A DNA stretch of 64,000 nucleotides from Alphaproteobacteria bacterium. Lineage in GTDB: Bacteria > Pseudomonadota > Alphaproteobacteria > Rhodobacterales > Rhodobacteraceae. The stretch is from positions 62,001 to 126,000 of the forward strand of contig JAUHZO010000010.1 in NCBI GenBank assembly GCA_030425925.1, given 5' to 3'. The first letter of the stretch is position 1. Each line of letters begins with the position of its first letter. The notes under the pieces are model-generated. The model did not search any database. It had not been told where the DNA came from and saw only the letters and a list, made by a program, of their open reading frames with translations. The position numbers and the translations under genes are program-made. Positions 1-8,514 of this stretch are shown piece after piece.

Positions 1-1257
1 TCCCAGCGCGTTCTTGGGCCCCGGCGGCTGGCGCATGGCATAGGGAAAGCTGGCTTCGGAATATTGCGCAAAGCTCTGGTTCCGGCTGACCACCTGACCG
101 CGGGAATCGGTAATTTCAAGATAACTCACCGCCCCCGGATTGGACCGCAGCAGCGGCAGGTATTCGCCCACGATGATCGAGCGCGGCACGTACCAGGACG
201 GGTTGATCACCATATGATCCATCACATCGGAAAATTCCGGCGTGCGGCGATCCAGATCCTGGTGCCCGATGACCGAGCGGGTCGAAAAGGTCAGCTTGTC
301 ATTGTCGATGATCTCGGCGTGGAAATCGGTGAGGTTCACCTTGATGTGGCGCGGGCCCAGCCCCTGGGGCAGGTTCAGCCAGCGCTCGCGCTCCATCGCG
401 ACGATGATGGATTTCAGCCGTTCCTCGGGCGCGGTGTTGATCTCGGCCAGGGTGGACGGCCCCGCAACGCCATCGGGTTCGAGCCCGTGATCTTCCTGAA
501 AGCGCTGCACTGCGGCCTGCATCCGGCCGTCATAGCTGATACCCAGATGCGGCGCGAGATAGCCCATGGCCACCAGCCTGTCGCGCAGCGCCACCACGGC
601 GCTGCCGGCATTGCCGGGCTCCAGCTTGCCCGCGCTGACCACCGCCCCCCAGCCGCCATGGGCGATGCGGTGCTCCAGCTTCAGCTTGGCGCGCATCAGC
701 CGGGCATATTCCGGCGAGGACGGCACAAGGTTGCGCATCACGGCGCGCGGGTCTTCGTCGACCAGCTGCGCCAGCAGGTCCTCGGCCTTGCGCCGCGGCA
801 GGACGCGCTTGATGTCCGGATCGATCCGCGCCGGCGTCAGCAGGCCCGACTGGATGTCGCTGGCAAAGGTCAGAAAGGTTTGCGTCAGGCGCATTTCCAG
901 CACGCCCCGGTCGCGCCCGGTACGGGCCGCCTGCATCGCCGCCAGGAGGCCGTCGCGGTCATACCGTTCCGGCGGCAGGCCGTGATCGTCGGCCATGCCA
1001 AGCGCCTCGATCAGCGCCTGGCGCCGCGCCCGGTCAGCCTCGGACGGGCCGGTCCAGAGCGGTTCGAAATTCCGCGCCCGATAAAACGCCGCCGCGCCCT
1101 CGTTCTCGCCGATGGCCTCGGCCACGGCCTGCTTGTAGGCGGTCAGCCGGAAGGAAAATGCCTCGTCCGCCAGGGTGGGCGCGGCCACGGACAAGGCCGC
1201 CGCCAGCGCCAGCCCGCGCAGAACGGGCCATTCAAGTCTTTTGCTCGATATGGTCAT
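1..1257 (-). CDS. YcbB-type murein L,D-transpeptidase, C-terminus outside window
   Basis: Cell-wall cross-linking enzyme of the large YcbB/LdtD class, which makes 3-3 cross-links in the periplasm. The start at 1257 gives a clear Sec signal peptide (basic SSKRLEW, then a hydrophobic stretch ending in APTLADEA around residue 31). A scaffold domain follows, then a peptidoglycan-binding domain near residues 215-275 (VALRDRLVAMGYL, YDGRMQAAVQRFQ, DGVAGPSTLAEI), then the start of the YkuD domain (RWLNLP, IKVNLTDFHAEI, YVPRSIIVGEYLPL). The reading frame is open to base 1, so the catalytic HGT and SHGC region lies beyond the window. The divergent neighbour is a DUF882 protein, the same pairing as ycbB-ycbK in Escherichia coli, which supports the call. 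The family is certain; activity cannot be judged without the catalytic cysteine. Confidence 0.88.
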   Translation of the reverse strand, partial: MTISSKRLEWPVLRGLALAAALSVAAPTLADEAFSFRLTAYKQAVAEAIGENEGAAAFYRARNFEPLWTGPSEADRARRQALIEALGMADDHGLPPERYDRDGLLAAMQAARTGRDRGVLEMRLTQTFLTFASDIQSGLLTPARIDPDIKRVLPRRKAEDLLAQLVDEDPRAVMRNLVPSSPEYARLMRAKLKLEHRIAHGGWGAVVSAGKLEPGNAGSAVVALRDRLVAMGYLAPHLGISYDGRMQAAVQRFQEDHGLEPDGVAGPSTLAEINTAPEERLKSIIVAMERERWLNLPQGLGPRHIKVNLTDFHAEIIDNDKLTFSTRSVIGHQDLDRRTPEFSDVMDHMVINPSWYVPRSIIVGEYLPLLRSNPGAVSYLEITDSRGQVVSRNQSFAQYSEASFPYAMRQPPGPKNALG

Positions 1258-1585
1258 GTTGAACTCTCTATTCGCGCGCACACTAGTCGAAAGCAGTGTG
1301 TCTTCAACGTGATGCCGCTGTCCATTCACAAATCTGCCAAACACCGTTTCCAGCCTGTGGCGATGGCGCAAAGGCCTCAGGGCAGGCAGCCGCGCCACAG
1401 CGCGCGGCAAGATCGGCAGGAATTTGCTGAATTCCCCTTGATCCCTGCAAATTAAATGAAAAGGCCCTTTCGACGGAGCCCGATTCGTGGCATAGAAATG
1501 CCGACATCTGGGGATAGATGGCAGGACGCGCACAACGATGCGCGCGCAAACAGGTAGCAGCGACCACGGGACAGGCGCTTTGGAT
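1258..1585. other. Divergent intergenic region
   Basis: About 330 bases between the starts of two divergent cell-wall genes. It has an AT-rich patch around 1440-1470, unlike the surrounding GC-rich sequence, and so probably holds promoters for both genes. I could not fix a convincing -35/-10 pair. An upstream in-frame ATG at 1538 would extend the DUF882 protein by 16 residues, but those residues do not look like part of a Tat signal. Confidence 0.5.
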
Positions 1586-2155
1586 ATGGCAGACACGGCT
1601 TCAGGCGGCATAACGCGGCGCGCTCTTCTTGGCGCGTTCGCGGCAACGGCAATCACGGCAGCACCCACCTACACCAACGCGGCAGGGTTCCTGCGCGGCT
1701 CCGGCGACATTCGTCGGCTGCGCATGTATTCCGGCCGGACGGGTGAGCGGATCGACATGATCTACTGGATCGAGGGCCATTACCTGGCCGACGCGATCAA
1801 GGAGGTCAATTACTTCATGCGCGACTGGCGCACCAATGATGTCAAGGGGATCGACACCCGAACGCTCGACATCATGGCGGCGGCGCATAACCTGATGGAC
1901 GCGGACGAGCCCTATATGCTCATCTCCGGCTATCGCAGCCCCAGGACGAACGCGATGCTGCGCTCCAAGTCCTCGGGCGTGGCCAAGAATTCGCGCCACC
2001 TCAAGGGTGAGGCGGCGGACCTGCGGCTGTCCTCCCGCTCGGTCAGCCAGATGGCGCGCGCGGCGGCGGCCTGCAAGGGCGGCGGCGTGGGCAAGTATTC
2101 CGGCTCCAACTTCGTGCATATGGATTGCGGCCCCGTCCGCACCTGGGGGCGCTGA
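1586..2155 (+). CDS. DUF882 (YcbK/MepK-like) Tat-exported murein endopeptidase family protein
   Basis: Predicted periplasmic peptidase-fold protein of the DUF882 / M15-like family. E. coli MepK (YcbK) of this family cleaves 3-3 cross-links, the bonds made by L,D-transpeptidases such as its neighbour. With the start at 1586 the N-terminus reads MADTASGGITRRALLG, a twin-arginine signal followed by a hydrophobic stretch. The body carries the family metal-site motifs: SGYRSPRTN, SRHLKGEAADL (His and Asp ligands) and NFVHMDCG (His ligand). The length of 189 residues is normal for the family. A strong terminator follows at 2209-2236, so the gene appears monocistronic. The endopeptidase role is inferred from family and context. 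Confidence 0.85.
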   Translation: MADTASGGITRRALLGAFAATAITAAPTYTNAAGFLRGSGDIRRLRMYSGRTGERIDMIYWIEGHYLADAIKEVNYFMRDWRTNDVKGIDTRTLDIMAAAHNLMDADEPYMLISGYRSPRTNAMLRSKSSGVAKNSRHLKGEAADLRLSSRSVSQMARAAAACKGGGVGKYSGSNFVHMDCGPVRTWGR

Positions 2156-2208
2156 GCCCCGCAGCCCCGCCGGGCGGCACCCCGGCTCGACCTCATGACA
2201 TGTCCCAG

Positions 2209-2236
2209 GCGCCCCGAACCGGGGCGCTTTTCTTTT
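2209..2236 (+). terminator. Rho-independent terminator after the DUF882 gene
   Basis: A perfect 7-bp stem (GCGCCCC / GGGGCGC) with loop GAACC is followed by TTTTCTTTT. It lies 54 bases after the stop codon of the DUF882 gene. Confidence 0.85.
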
Positions 2237-2321
2237 GCCCGAGGACACGGCACAGGCACAGTCAGGAAATCCTGACCCGTCCCAGGGTGGGACCTAAACG
2301 TCGAAGGTAAAAGGAAAGTGG

Positions 2322-2395
2322 CGCGGTTGACGGGGCTCGAACCCGCGACCCCCGGCGTGACAGGCCGGTACTCTAACCAACTGAGCTACAACCGC
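2322..2395 (-). tRNA. tRNA-Asp (GTC), copy 1
   Basis: On the minus strand the 74-base gene starts GCGGTTGTAGCTCAG, with acceptor stem GCGGTTG paired to CAACCGC and discriminator G. The anticodon loop is CTGTCAC (anticodon GTC) and the T arm contains GGTTCGAGCC. CCA is not encoded. The sequence is identical to the second copy 110 bases away. Confidence 0.96.
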
Positions 2396-2431
2396 GCTTT
2401 TCGCGAGGCCTTGCGTCCAGGGCAGCGGTGG

Positions 2432-2505
2432 CGCGGTTGACGGGGCTCGAACCCGCGACCCCCGGCGTGACAGGCCGGTACTCTAACCAACTGAGCTACA
2501 ACCGC
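2432..2505 (-). tRNA. tRNA-Asp (GTC), copy 2
   Basis: Identical in sequence to the copy at 2322-2395. The duplicated block also includes the bases just outside the acceptor stem (gtggc on the low side), with a period of 110 bases, which fits a recent tandem duplication. The two genes are probably co-transcribed on the minus strand, with this copy first. Confidence 0.96.
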
Positions 2506-2753
2506 ATGCTGCCCCGGACCGTCTTGGCCGTGGCGTGAGAGGCCTTGTAGGCAGGACCCCCCGCCCCGTCAAGCGCTTTCCGGGGCCCACCCACAGCATT
2601 TGCACCAGATCGCGGGGGAAACCGTGCCTCTTGCGCAACGGTCCGCCGCGCGGCGCGGGAAAATGGCGAGAGAACCCTTGCAAATCAGGGGCCTGCCGGA
2701 CTTTCGTGAAGCATCTGCCGTTTAACCGCCCTGATCTGCCCAGGATGGACCCC

Positions 2754-3518
2754 ATGACTGACCTGACGCGCCGGTGCTTTGTCTCCGCCGGAACCGCCAC
2801 CCTTGCCCTCGGACTGCCGCAGGCCGCACAGGCCGCGCCGGTGATTGCCCTGCCCAAGGATCTGGGCGGGCACGAGCCGTCGACGATCATGGCGGTGCGC
2901 ACGCCCAGCCCGGTGGTCAGCATGACCTTCGACGACGGCCCGCACCCGCGGCTGACACCGATCCTGCTGGACATGCTCAAGGCCCGCGGCCTCCGCGCGA
3001 CGTTCTACGTGATCGGCAACCGCGTCGTGCAATGGCCCGACATCGTGCGCCGCATCGCCGCCGAAGGCCACGAGATCGGCAATCACAGCTGGTCGCACCC
3101 CGACCTCAGCGGCTATTCCGATGCCGCCGTGCTCAGCCAGATCGACCGCACCACAGACGCCATCTATCAGGTCACGGGCCGGCCGCCGGTGACGTTCCGT
3201 CCGCCCTACGGGTCGTTCACACGCCGCCAGCGCGACATGCTGCATGTCCAGCGCAAGCTGCCCACCATCCTGTGGTCGGTCGATCCGCAGGACTGGCGCC
3301 GCCCCGGTGCACAGGCCGTGGCCAGCCGCATCCTCGCGGGCTCGCGCGCCGGGGCCATCATCCTCAGCCACGACATCCAGAGCGGCACGGTCCAGGCCAT
3401 GCCGCAGACCTTTGACGGGCTGCGCGCCCGCGGGCTGCGCTTTGTCTCGGTCTCGCAGATCCTGGGCTGGCCGCTGTGGCAATCGCGCCGCTTCAAGCGC
3501 GTGGCGCTCAGCGGATGA
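2754..3518 (+). CDS. Polysaccharide deacetylase (CE4 / NodB family), exported
   Basis: Metal-dependent deacetylase of carbohydrate esterase family 4, probably acting on N- or O-acetyl groups of an extracellular or cell-wall glycan. All five CE4 motifs are visible: TFDDGP (catalytic base and metal Asp), HSWSHP (two metal His), RPPYGSF, DPQDW and LSHD. The start at 2754 gives MTDLTRRCFVSAG, a twin-arginine signal ending near AQAAP; an ATG at 2745 is an alternative. The protein has 254 residues, a normal length for a single-domain NodB-like enzyme. It stands alone between tRNA-Asp and a convergent pirin gene, so the context does not reveal the substrate. Confidence 0.88.
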   Translation: MTDLTRRCFVSAGTATLALGLPQAAQAAPVIALPKDLGGHEPSTIMAVRTPSPVVSMTFDDGPHPRLTPILLDMLKARGLRATFYVIGNRVVQWPDIVRRIAAEGHEIGNHSWSHPDLSGYSDAAVLSQIDRTTDAIYQVTGRPPVTFRPPYGSFTRRQRDMLHVQRKLPTILWSVDPQDWRRPGAQAVASRILAGSRAGAIILSHDIQSGTVQAMPQTFDGLRARGLRFVSVSQILGWPLWQSRRFKRVALSG

Positions 3519-3576
3519 CCCCGCGCCGTCGTGGTCGGCGCACGCCCGGCCCCGCTTTTCTGCCGCAGTCCCGGTT

Positions 3577-4515
3577 CTAGCGATCCGGAAGCGGGATGAA
3601 CTCCTGATCGTCTCCCGGCGGAAGGTGAAAGCGGCCGTTCTGCCAATCCCCCTGCCGCCAGGCCTCTTTCGCCTCGTCGAGGCGCTCTTTCGAGGAGGCC
3701 ACGAAATTCCACCAGATATAACGCGGCCCTTCCAGCGTCTCGCCGCCCAGCAGCATCAGCCGCGCGCCCTGATCACCGGCCTTCAGCGACACCCGGTCGC
3801 CGGGGCGGAACACCATCATCTGCCCGGCCTCGTAGACGGTGCCCGCCACCTCCACCCCGCCCTCGACCACATAGACCGCACGGTCCTCATGATCGTCCGG
3901 CAGCGGAATCGCCGCGCCGGGCTGCAGGATGGCATCGGCATAGAACATCTCGGACGCGGTCTGCACCGGCGCGCGTTCGCCATAGGCATGGCCCAGGATC
4001 AGCCGCACCTCCTTGCCCTCCCCTTGCAGCACGGGCAGATCCCCGGCGGCGGCATGGACAAATTCGGCCGGGCGGTCTTCGTGATCCTTTGGCAGCGCGA
4101 CCCAGGTCTGGATGCCGAAGAACGGCATCGGGTCCACCTGCGTGGCGTCATCGGTGCGTTCCGAATGGGTGATGCCGTGACCGGCCACCATCCAGTTCAC
4201 CGCGCCGGGTTCGATCCACTGGTCGGTGCCCAGCGAATCGCGGTGATGCATCCGCCCGCGATAGAGATAGCTGATCGTCGCCAGCCCGATATGCGGATGC
4301 GGACGCACATCCATCCCGCGCGACGGCAGGAATTCCGCTGGCCCCATCTGATCGAAGAAGATGAACGGCCCGACCATCTGCCGCCGGGGCGCAGGCAGCG
4401 CCCGGCGCACCTCGAATCCGCCCAGATCGCGGGCCCGGGGCACGATCAGCGTGTCGATGGCGTCCACCTCGTCTCCGGTGGGGCAATGCGGGTCCAGTGC
4501 GGGGTTCCAGCTCAT
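3577..4515 (-). CDS. Pirin family bicupin protein
   Basis: Cupin protein of the pirin family, cytoplasmic, 312 residues. The N-terminal cupin carries the typical metal-site pattern PHPHIGLATISYLYRG, then MHHRDSLG, and NWMVAGHGITHSER. The second cupin is recognisable from VYVVEGGVEV and MMVFRPG. Bacterial pirins vary in role (quercetinase activity, regulation of pyruvate metabolism), and nothing nearby points to one. The start at 4515 (MSWNPALDPHC) is preceded on the minus strand by AGGAGACC, a good ribosome binding site. It is divergent from the RimK fusion gene. Confidence 0.9.
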   Translation of the reverse strand: MSWNPALDPHCPTGDEVDAIDTLIVPRARDLGGFEVRRALPAPRRQMVGPFIFFDQMGPAEFLPSRGMDVRPHPHIGLATISYLYRGRMHHRDSLGTDQWIEPGAVNWMVAGHGITHSERTDDATQVDPMPFFGIQTWVALPKDHEDRPAEFVHAAAGDLPVLQGEGKEVRLILGHAYGERAPVQTASEMFYADAILQPGAAIPLPDDHEDRAVYVVEGGVEVAGTVYEAGQMMVFRPGDRVSLKAGDQGARLMLLGGETLEGPRYIWWNFVASSKERLDEAKEAWRQGDWQNGRFHLPPGDDQEFIPLPDR

Positions 4516-4688
4516 GTCTTGGTCTCCTGATTACCGTTGACCTGTGACATAAACCTGCGCAGAGGATCATACAGGGCCGTGAAACAACAGGCTTCGTTCG
4601 CAGGCGCACAGAACGGCACCGAGCCACCCCGCGCGTGCATGACCGCGAAGAGATCGCCGCCCGCGAAGGCAGAGCAAGGAGCCGTTGC

Positions 4689-6113
4689 ATGACCGACGAC
4701 ATCGACCCCGTTTCCGATCTCCTGCGGTTCGGCTGGGAGGAATGGGTCTCGCTGCCCGATCTCGGCCTGCCCGCGCTTCGGGCCAAGGTGGATACCGGCG
4801 CGCGGACCTCGGCCCTGCATGCCTATGACATCGAGACCTTCGGGCCCGCCTCGGCCCCCAAGGTGCGGTTCACCGTGCATCCCGTGCCGGGGCGCGACGA
4901 CCTGATCATCCCCTGTTCGGCCCGCATCGTCGACCGCCGCACCGTGACCTCGTCCAACGGCGAAAGCGAAATGCGCTATGTCATCGCCTCCACCCTTCGC
5001 GTGGGCGAGGAAAGCTGGCGCATCGAACTGACGCTGACCGACCGGTCGTCGATGAATTCGCGCATGCTGCTGGGGCGGGAGGCGCTGAAGGATCACATCA
5101 CCATCGTCGCCACCGAACGCTTTCAGCAGCCAAGGCTCAGCTACGATGTCTACACCACCTCCAAGGTGCGCCAGCATGCGCCGAACCGCAGCCTGCGGGT
5201 GGCGGTGCTGAGCCGCGAGGACAATTATTCGACCCGCCGCCTGATGGAAGAGGGCGACGCGCGCGGCCATACCGTCGAGGTCATCGACACCACGCGCTGC
5301 TACATGGCGATCAACGCGCTGTCGCCCGAGGTGCATTACGACGGCAAGCGCCTGCCGCGCTACGATGCCGTGATCCCGCGCATCGGCGCGTCGATCACCA
5401 GCTATGGCACCGCCGTCATCCGGCAGTTCGAAACCATCGGCACGTTCTGCGTGAACGGCTCGGACGGGATCACCGCCAGCCGCGACAAGCTGCACGCCCA
5501 CCAGCTGATGGCGCGGCACAAGATCGGCATGCCCAACACCGCCTTTGCCGCCTCGCCCAAGGACACCGATTCGCTGATGCGCCTGGTGGGCACCGCGCCG
5601 CTGATCGTGAAACTGCTGGAATCGACGCAGGGCAAGGGTGTGGTGCTGGCGGAAACCAAGAAGGCCGCGCAATCGGTGATCGACGCCTTTCGCGGGCTCA
5701 AGGCGAACTTCCTGGTGCAGGATTTCGTCAAGGAGGCCGCGGGCGAGGATATCCGCTGCCTCGTCGTGGGCGGCAAGGTGGTGGCCAGCATGAAGCGCAC
5801 CGGGGCCGAGGGCGATTTCCGCTCGAACCTGCATCGCGGCGGCAGCGCCAAGGTGGCGCGGATCTCCAAGGAGGAACGCGAGGCGGCGGTACGCGCCGCC
5901 CGGGCGTTCAAGCTGAACTTCGCCGGCGTGGACCTGTTGCGCTCTGAATCCGGCCCCAAGGTGCTGGAGGTCAATTCCAGCCCCGGCCTCGAAGGCATCG
6001 AGACCGCGACCCGCAAGAACATCGCCGGGCTGCTCTTTGACCATATCGAGGAACGGGTCCGCCCCACCCCCGTGCGCCGCCGCAAGGCCCCGCCCGAAGA
6101 GGGCGCGCCCTGA
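4689..6113 (+). CDS. rimK: RimB-RimK fusion: retropepsin-like protease domain plus ATP-grasp glutamate ligase
   Basis: Two-domain protein of 474 residues. Residues about 15-150 form a RimB-type (ATP-dependent zinc protease, aspartyl-protease fold) domain, with [13 protein letters not shown] containing the DTGA signature at about 34-37 and [10 protein letters not shown]. Residues about 165-445 form a RimK ATP-grasp ligase: [37 protein letters not shown] near 310 and [12 protein letters not shown] near 426. RimK adds glutamate to the C-terminus of ribosomal protein S6; RimB is known to work with it in pseudomonads. I chose ATG 4689 over 4635 because homology starts at [15 protein letters not shown]6 itself is encoded at 58476. 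Confidence 0.85.
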   Translation: MTDDIDPVSDLLRFGWEEWVSLPDLGLPALRAKVDTGARTSALHAYDIETFGPASAPKVRFTVHPVPGRDDLIIPCSARIVDRRTVTSSNGESEMRYVIASTLRVGEESWRIELTLTDRSSMNSRMLLGREALKDHITIVATERFQQPRLSYDVYTTSKVRQHAPNRSLRVAVLSREDNYSTRRLMEEGDARGHTVEVIDTTRCYMAINALSPEVHYDGKRLPRYDAVIPRIGASITSYGTAVIRQFETIGTFCVNGSDGITASRDKLHAHQLMARHKIGMPNTAFAASPKDTDSLMRLVGTAPLIVKLLESTQGKGVVLAETKKAAQSVIDAFRGLKANFLVQDFVKEAAGEDIRCLVVGGKVVASMKRTGAEGDFRSNLHRGGSAKVARISKEEREAAVRAARAFKLNFAGVDLLRSESGPKVLEVNSSPGLEGIETATRKNIAGLLFDHIEERVRPTPVRRRKAPPEEGAP

Positions 6114-6215
6114 TCCGCACCGCCGCCTGATCCGTAACCCGGCGCAAACGCACCCCTTTACGCTGCGGGCTGTTTTCCTATATCTTTGCTCAGGAAACAG
6201 AGGGAAGGATGTGAC

Positions 6216-6578
6216 ATGAACGATGCAAGCCCGCCGCTTGAAGGTGCGCCGCTGATCGCGCCCTCCAGCACGGATCACCCGCTCTACGACGCGGTGGTAG
6301 AGGCCTGCCGTTCGGTCTATGATCCTGAAATTCCGGTGAACATCTTCGACCTGGGCCTGGTCTACACCATCGACATCAACGACCAGAACGAGGTCCGCAT
6401 CCTGATGACGCTGACCGCGCCGGGATGCCCCGTGGCGGGCGAGATGCCGGGCTGGATTGCCGAGGCGGTGGAGCCGCTGCCGGGGGTCAAGCACGTGGAT
6501 GTGGACATCACGTGGGAGCCGCCCTGGGGCATGGACATGATGTCCGACGAGGCGCGGCTGGAACTGGGCTTCATGTGA
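6216..6578 (+). CDS. SufT-like DUF59 (MIP18) iron-sulfur assembly factor
   Basis: Small protein (120 residues) of the DUF59/MIP18 family that helps mature Fe-S proteins. It shows VYDPEIPVNIFDLGLVY near residues 37-53, the TLTAPGCPV motif with the conserved Cys and the VDVDITWEPPWGMDMMSDEAR end, all typical of SufT-type proteins. The start at 6216 has GGGAAGG six to ten bases upstream. No suf operon is visible in the window, but a HesB/IscA-type protein lies 1.5 kb downstream, and siroheme/Fe-S sulfite reductase genes lie further on. Confidence 0.88.
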   Translation: MNDASPPLEGAPLIAPSSTDHPLYDAVVEACRSVYDPEIPVNIFDLGLVYTIDINDQNEVRILMTLTAPGCPVAGEMPGWIAEAVEPLPGVKHVDVDITWEPPWGMDMMSDEARLELGFM

Positions 6579-6590
6579 CCGGACCGTGAT

Positions 6591-6609
6591 CTTGCGCACC
6601 CGGCGCAAG
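6591..6609 (+). terminator. GC hairpin after the DUF59 gene, weak terminator
   Basis: CTTGCGC and GCGCAAG pair around a 5-base loop just after the DUF59 stop codon. The run after it (CTGTTTCC) is a poor U tract, so termination may be partial. Confidence 0.35.
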
Positions 6610-6628
6610 CTGTTTCCGTTGCCTTTGC

Positions 6629-6655
6629 ACAAGGCAAGGCGTATGCCTTGCTTGT
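6629..6655 (+). promoter_or_regulatory. Inverted repeat spanning the SatD start codon
   Basis: ACAAGGCAAGGC, GTAT and GCCTTGCTTGT form an almost perfect stem with one bulged G. The stem would bury both the AAGG ribosome binding site and the TTG start at 6648, so a hairpin here could limit translation. It could also be a DNA operator. This is inferred from the sequence only. Confidence 0.4.
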
Positions 6656-7328
6656 GGACAAGTTGCCGACATATCCCCTTGCCGCCGTCCTGACCGGCGA
6701 TCTGATCGGCTCGCGGCGCAAGCCCGCCGCAGCGGTGGACATGGCGATTGCAGCGCTACGCGATGCCGCGCTGGACATCGGGCGGGACATGCAGAGGCCC
6801 GTGGTGTTCGACCGTCACCGCGGCGATGGCTGGCAGGTGCTGTTGCCCGAGGCTGCTGCCGGTCTGCGCAGTGCCATGCGCCTTGTGGCCGCGCTGACGG
6901 CGGCGGAAACCGGCCTGTCCACGCGCATCGGCCTTGGCTTTGGCCCCGCGCGCCTTGTGGCCGACCGCGATCTGGCCTCGGCCCAGGGTGCCGCGTTCCA
7001 GATGTCGGGCGATGTGCTGGACGGGCTGCCCCGGCAGGACCGGATCGCCCTGCCCGCGCTGGGCACCGCCGCGGGGCCGCCGCTGCAGGCCATGACGATG
7101 CTGCTGGACTGGGAATCGCGCCGCTGGTCCCCCGGACAGGCCGCCGCCCTGTTCGAGGCGCTGCGCCTTGCCGGCCCCACCCAGGAAGAGATCGCCGAAA
7201 AGTTCGGCGTCAGCCGGCAGGCGATCCAGATGCGCCTGGCCGCCACCGGCCTGCGCGCGGTCCTCGAAGCGCTGAATGTCTTCGAATCCCAGATCGACGA
7301 CGTCTGGCACAGTCGGGAGGCTGCCTGA
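6648..7328 (+). CDS. SatD family protein with C-terminal helix-turn-helix
   Basis: 226-residue protein with the SatD-type N-terminal motif AAVLTGDLIGSRR and the family core FDRHRGDGWQVLLP. A C-terminal helix-turn-helix follows (PTQEEIAEKFGVSRQAIQMRLAA, residues about 180-202). SatD proteins usually sit beside a DUF3307 membrane protein, as here with a 37-base gap. The function of the family is poorly known. No ATG lies in a suitable place: TTG 6648 is 8 bases after AAGG, and GTG 6654 is the alternative. The start codon lies in an inverted repeat, so expression is probably low or controlled. Confidence 0.75.
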   Translation: MLVDKLPTYPLAAVLTGDLIGSRRKPAAAVDMAIAALRDAALDIGRDMQRPVVFDRHRGDGWQVLLPEAAAGLRSAMRLVAALTAAETGLSTRIGLGFGPARLVADRDLASAQGAAFQMSGDVLDGLPRQDRIALPALGTAAGPPLQAMTMLLDWESRRWSPGQAAALFEALRLAGPTQEEIAEKFGVSRQAIQMRLAATGLRAVLEALNVFESQIDDVWHSREAA

Positions 7329-7365
7329 TGCAAGTCAAAACCCTAGCTTTTCCGGATAGCAAGTC

Positions 7366-8103
7366 ATGACCCTTGCCTTGACCCAACCCATGCTTCAGGT
7401 CTTTACCGCGCTGCTTCTGGCGCATGTGCTGGCCGATTTCGTGTTCCAGACCGGCTGGATGGTCCGGCACAAGCGCAATGCCTTTGTCCTGCTGCTGCAC
7501 ATCGCCATCGTCTTCGGCCTCAGCGTTGCGGCACTGGGCGGGGTGTGGGAGGTGGCGCTGCCCATCGCCTTTGCCCATCTGGTCATCGACATGACCAAGG
7601 TCTACCTGCTGCCCGCCCGGGCTCGCGACACGCTGGCCGCCTTCCTGTGGGACCAGGCGGCGCATCTGGCCACCCTGGCCGCGGCCGCCATCGCATGGCC
7701 CGGGGCCATGGCGCAGGGCCTGCTGGCACCCTATGCCGCCGACCTGACCGCGCCGGCGCTGATCCTGTCGGGGTTCGTGCTGACGGTCCTCGCGGGCGGC
7801 TTTGCGGTGGGCCTGCTAGCCTCGCGCTTTGCCACGCAGATGGAGCCGCAGGACAGCTTGCCCGATGCCGGGCGGATCATCGGACAGCTGGAACGCACGC
7901 TGATCTTCCTGCTGGTCTTTCTGGGCCAGCCGGCGGGGATCGGTTTTCTGATCGCGGCGAAATCCGTGCTGCGGTTCGACACCGTGGCGCATCAGCGCGC
8001 CGGGGAATACGTGATCATCGGCACCCTCGCCTCGTTCACATGGGCGCTGGCGATCAGCTATGCGACACTGGCCCTGCTTGAGATTGCAGGCGGGACACCC
8101 TAG
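7366..8103 (+). CDS. DUF3307 membrane protein
   Basis: Integral membrane protein of 245 residues with about six hydrophobic segments. The N-terminal half is the DUF3307 domain: LLLAHVLADFVFQTGWMVRHKR, HIAIVFG, FAHLVIDMTKVYLL and FLWDQAAHLATL, with the conserved HxxxDF and HxxxD patterns in membrane helices. The partner SatD gene is directly upstream and the two are probably one transcript. The biochemical role of DUF3307 is unknown; conserved His and Asp residues inside helices suggest an enzyme or metal site, which is inference. Confidence 0.8.
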   Translation: MTLALTQPMLQVFTALLLAHVLADFVFQTGWMVRHKRNAFVLLLHIAIVFGLSVAALGGVWEVALPIAFAHLVIDMTKVYLLPARARDTLAAFLWDQAAHLATLAAAAIAWPGAMAQGLLAPYAADLTAPALILSGFVLTVLAGGFAVGLLASRFATQMEPQDSLPDAGRIIGQLERTLIFLLVFLGQPAGIGFLIAAKSVLRFDTVAHQRAGEYVIIGTLASFTWALAISYATLALLEIAGGTP

Positions 8104-8132
8104 GTTTGGAGAAACGCGACGAGAGGCACATC

Positions 8133-8513
8133 ATGTTCGGCATCCCCGGCAAGCAGGCCGTCACACTCACCCCGGCGGCGGTAAAGCATATCCGCAGGCT
8201 CATGGAACGCGACGGACGCCATGCGCTGCGGCTTGGCGTGAAAAAGGGCGGCTGTGCGGGCATGGAATACACCATGGACTATGTCGACGCCCCCGACCCG
8301 CATGACGAGGTGGTGGAACAGGACGGCGCGCGGGTGGCCATCGCGCCCATGGCGCAGATGTTCCTGTTCGGCACGGAAATCGACTACGAGACCGCGCTGC
8401 TGGAATCGGGCTTCCGCTTCCGCAACCCCAATGTCGCCGATGCCTGCGGCTGTGGCGAATCGATCAAGTTCAAGGACGTGGACGAACTGGCCGCCGCGCA
8501 GGGCAAGCTCTGA
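8133..8513 (+). CDS. HesB/IscA-type Fe-S carrier protein
   Basis: A-type iron-sulfur carrier of 126 residues. It has the three conserved cysteines: one in KKGGCAGMEYTMDY (near residue 50) and two in the C-terminal ACGCGESI motif (near 108-110). Such proteins hold a cluster on scaffold-derived Fe-S and deliver it to targets. The ATG at 8133 is preceded by GAGAGG and begins MFGIPGKQAVTLTPAA; a TTG at 8106 would add nine unlikely residues. The stop codon is one base away from the next start, so it is co-translated with the TfoX gene. Confidence 0.92.
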   Translation: MFGIPGKQAVTLTPAAVKHIRRLMERDGRHALRLGVKKGGCAGMEYTMDYVDAPDPHDEVVEQDGARVAIAPMAQMFLFGTEIDYETALLESGFRFRNPNVADACGCGESIKFKDVDELAAAQGKL

Positions 8514-8514
8514 C

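Noticed and set aside
64-1455. 463-codon plus-strand frame rich in His, Arg and Gln
   Set aside because: Composition is typical of an antisense shadow; the minus strand encodes a clear L,D-transpeptidase.
2322-2505. Integration site for a genomic island at the tRNA genes
   Set aside because: No integrase, no direct repeat of the tRNA 3' end beyond the tandem copy, and flanking genes are core.
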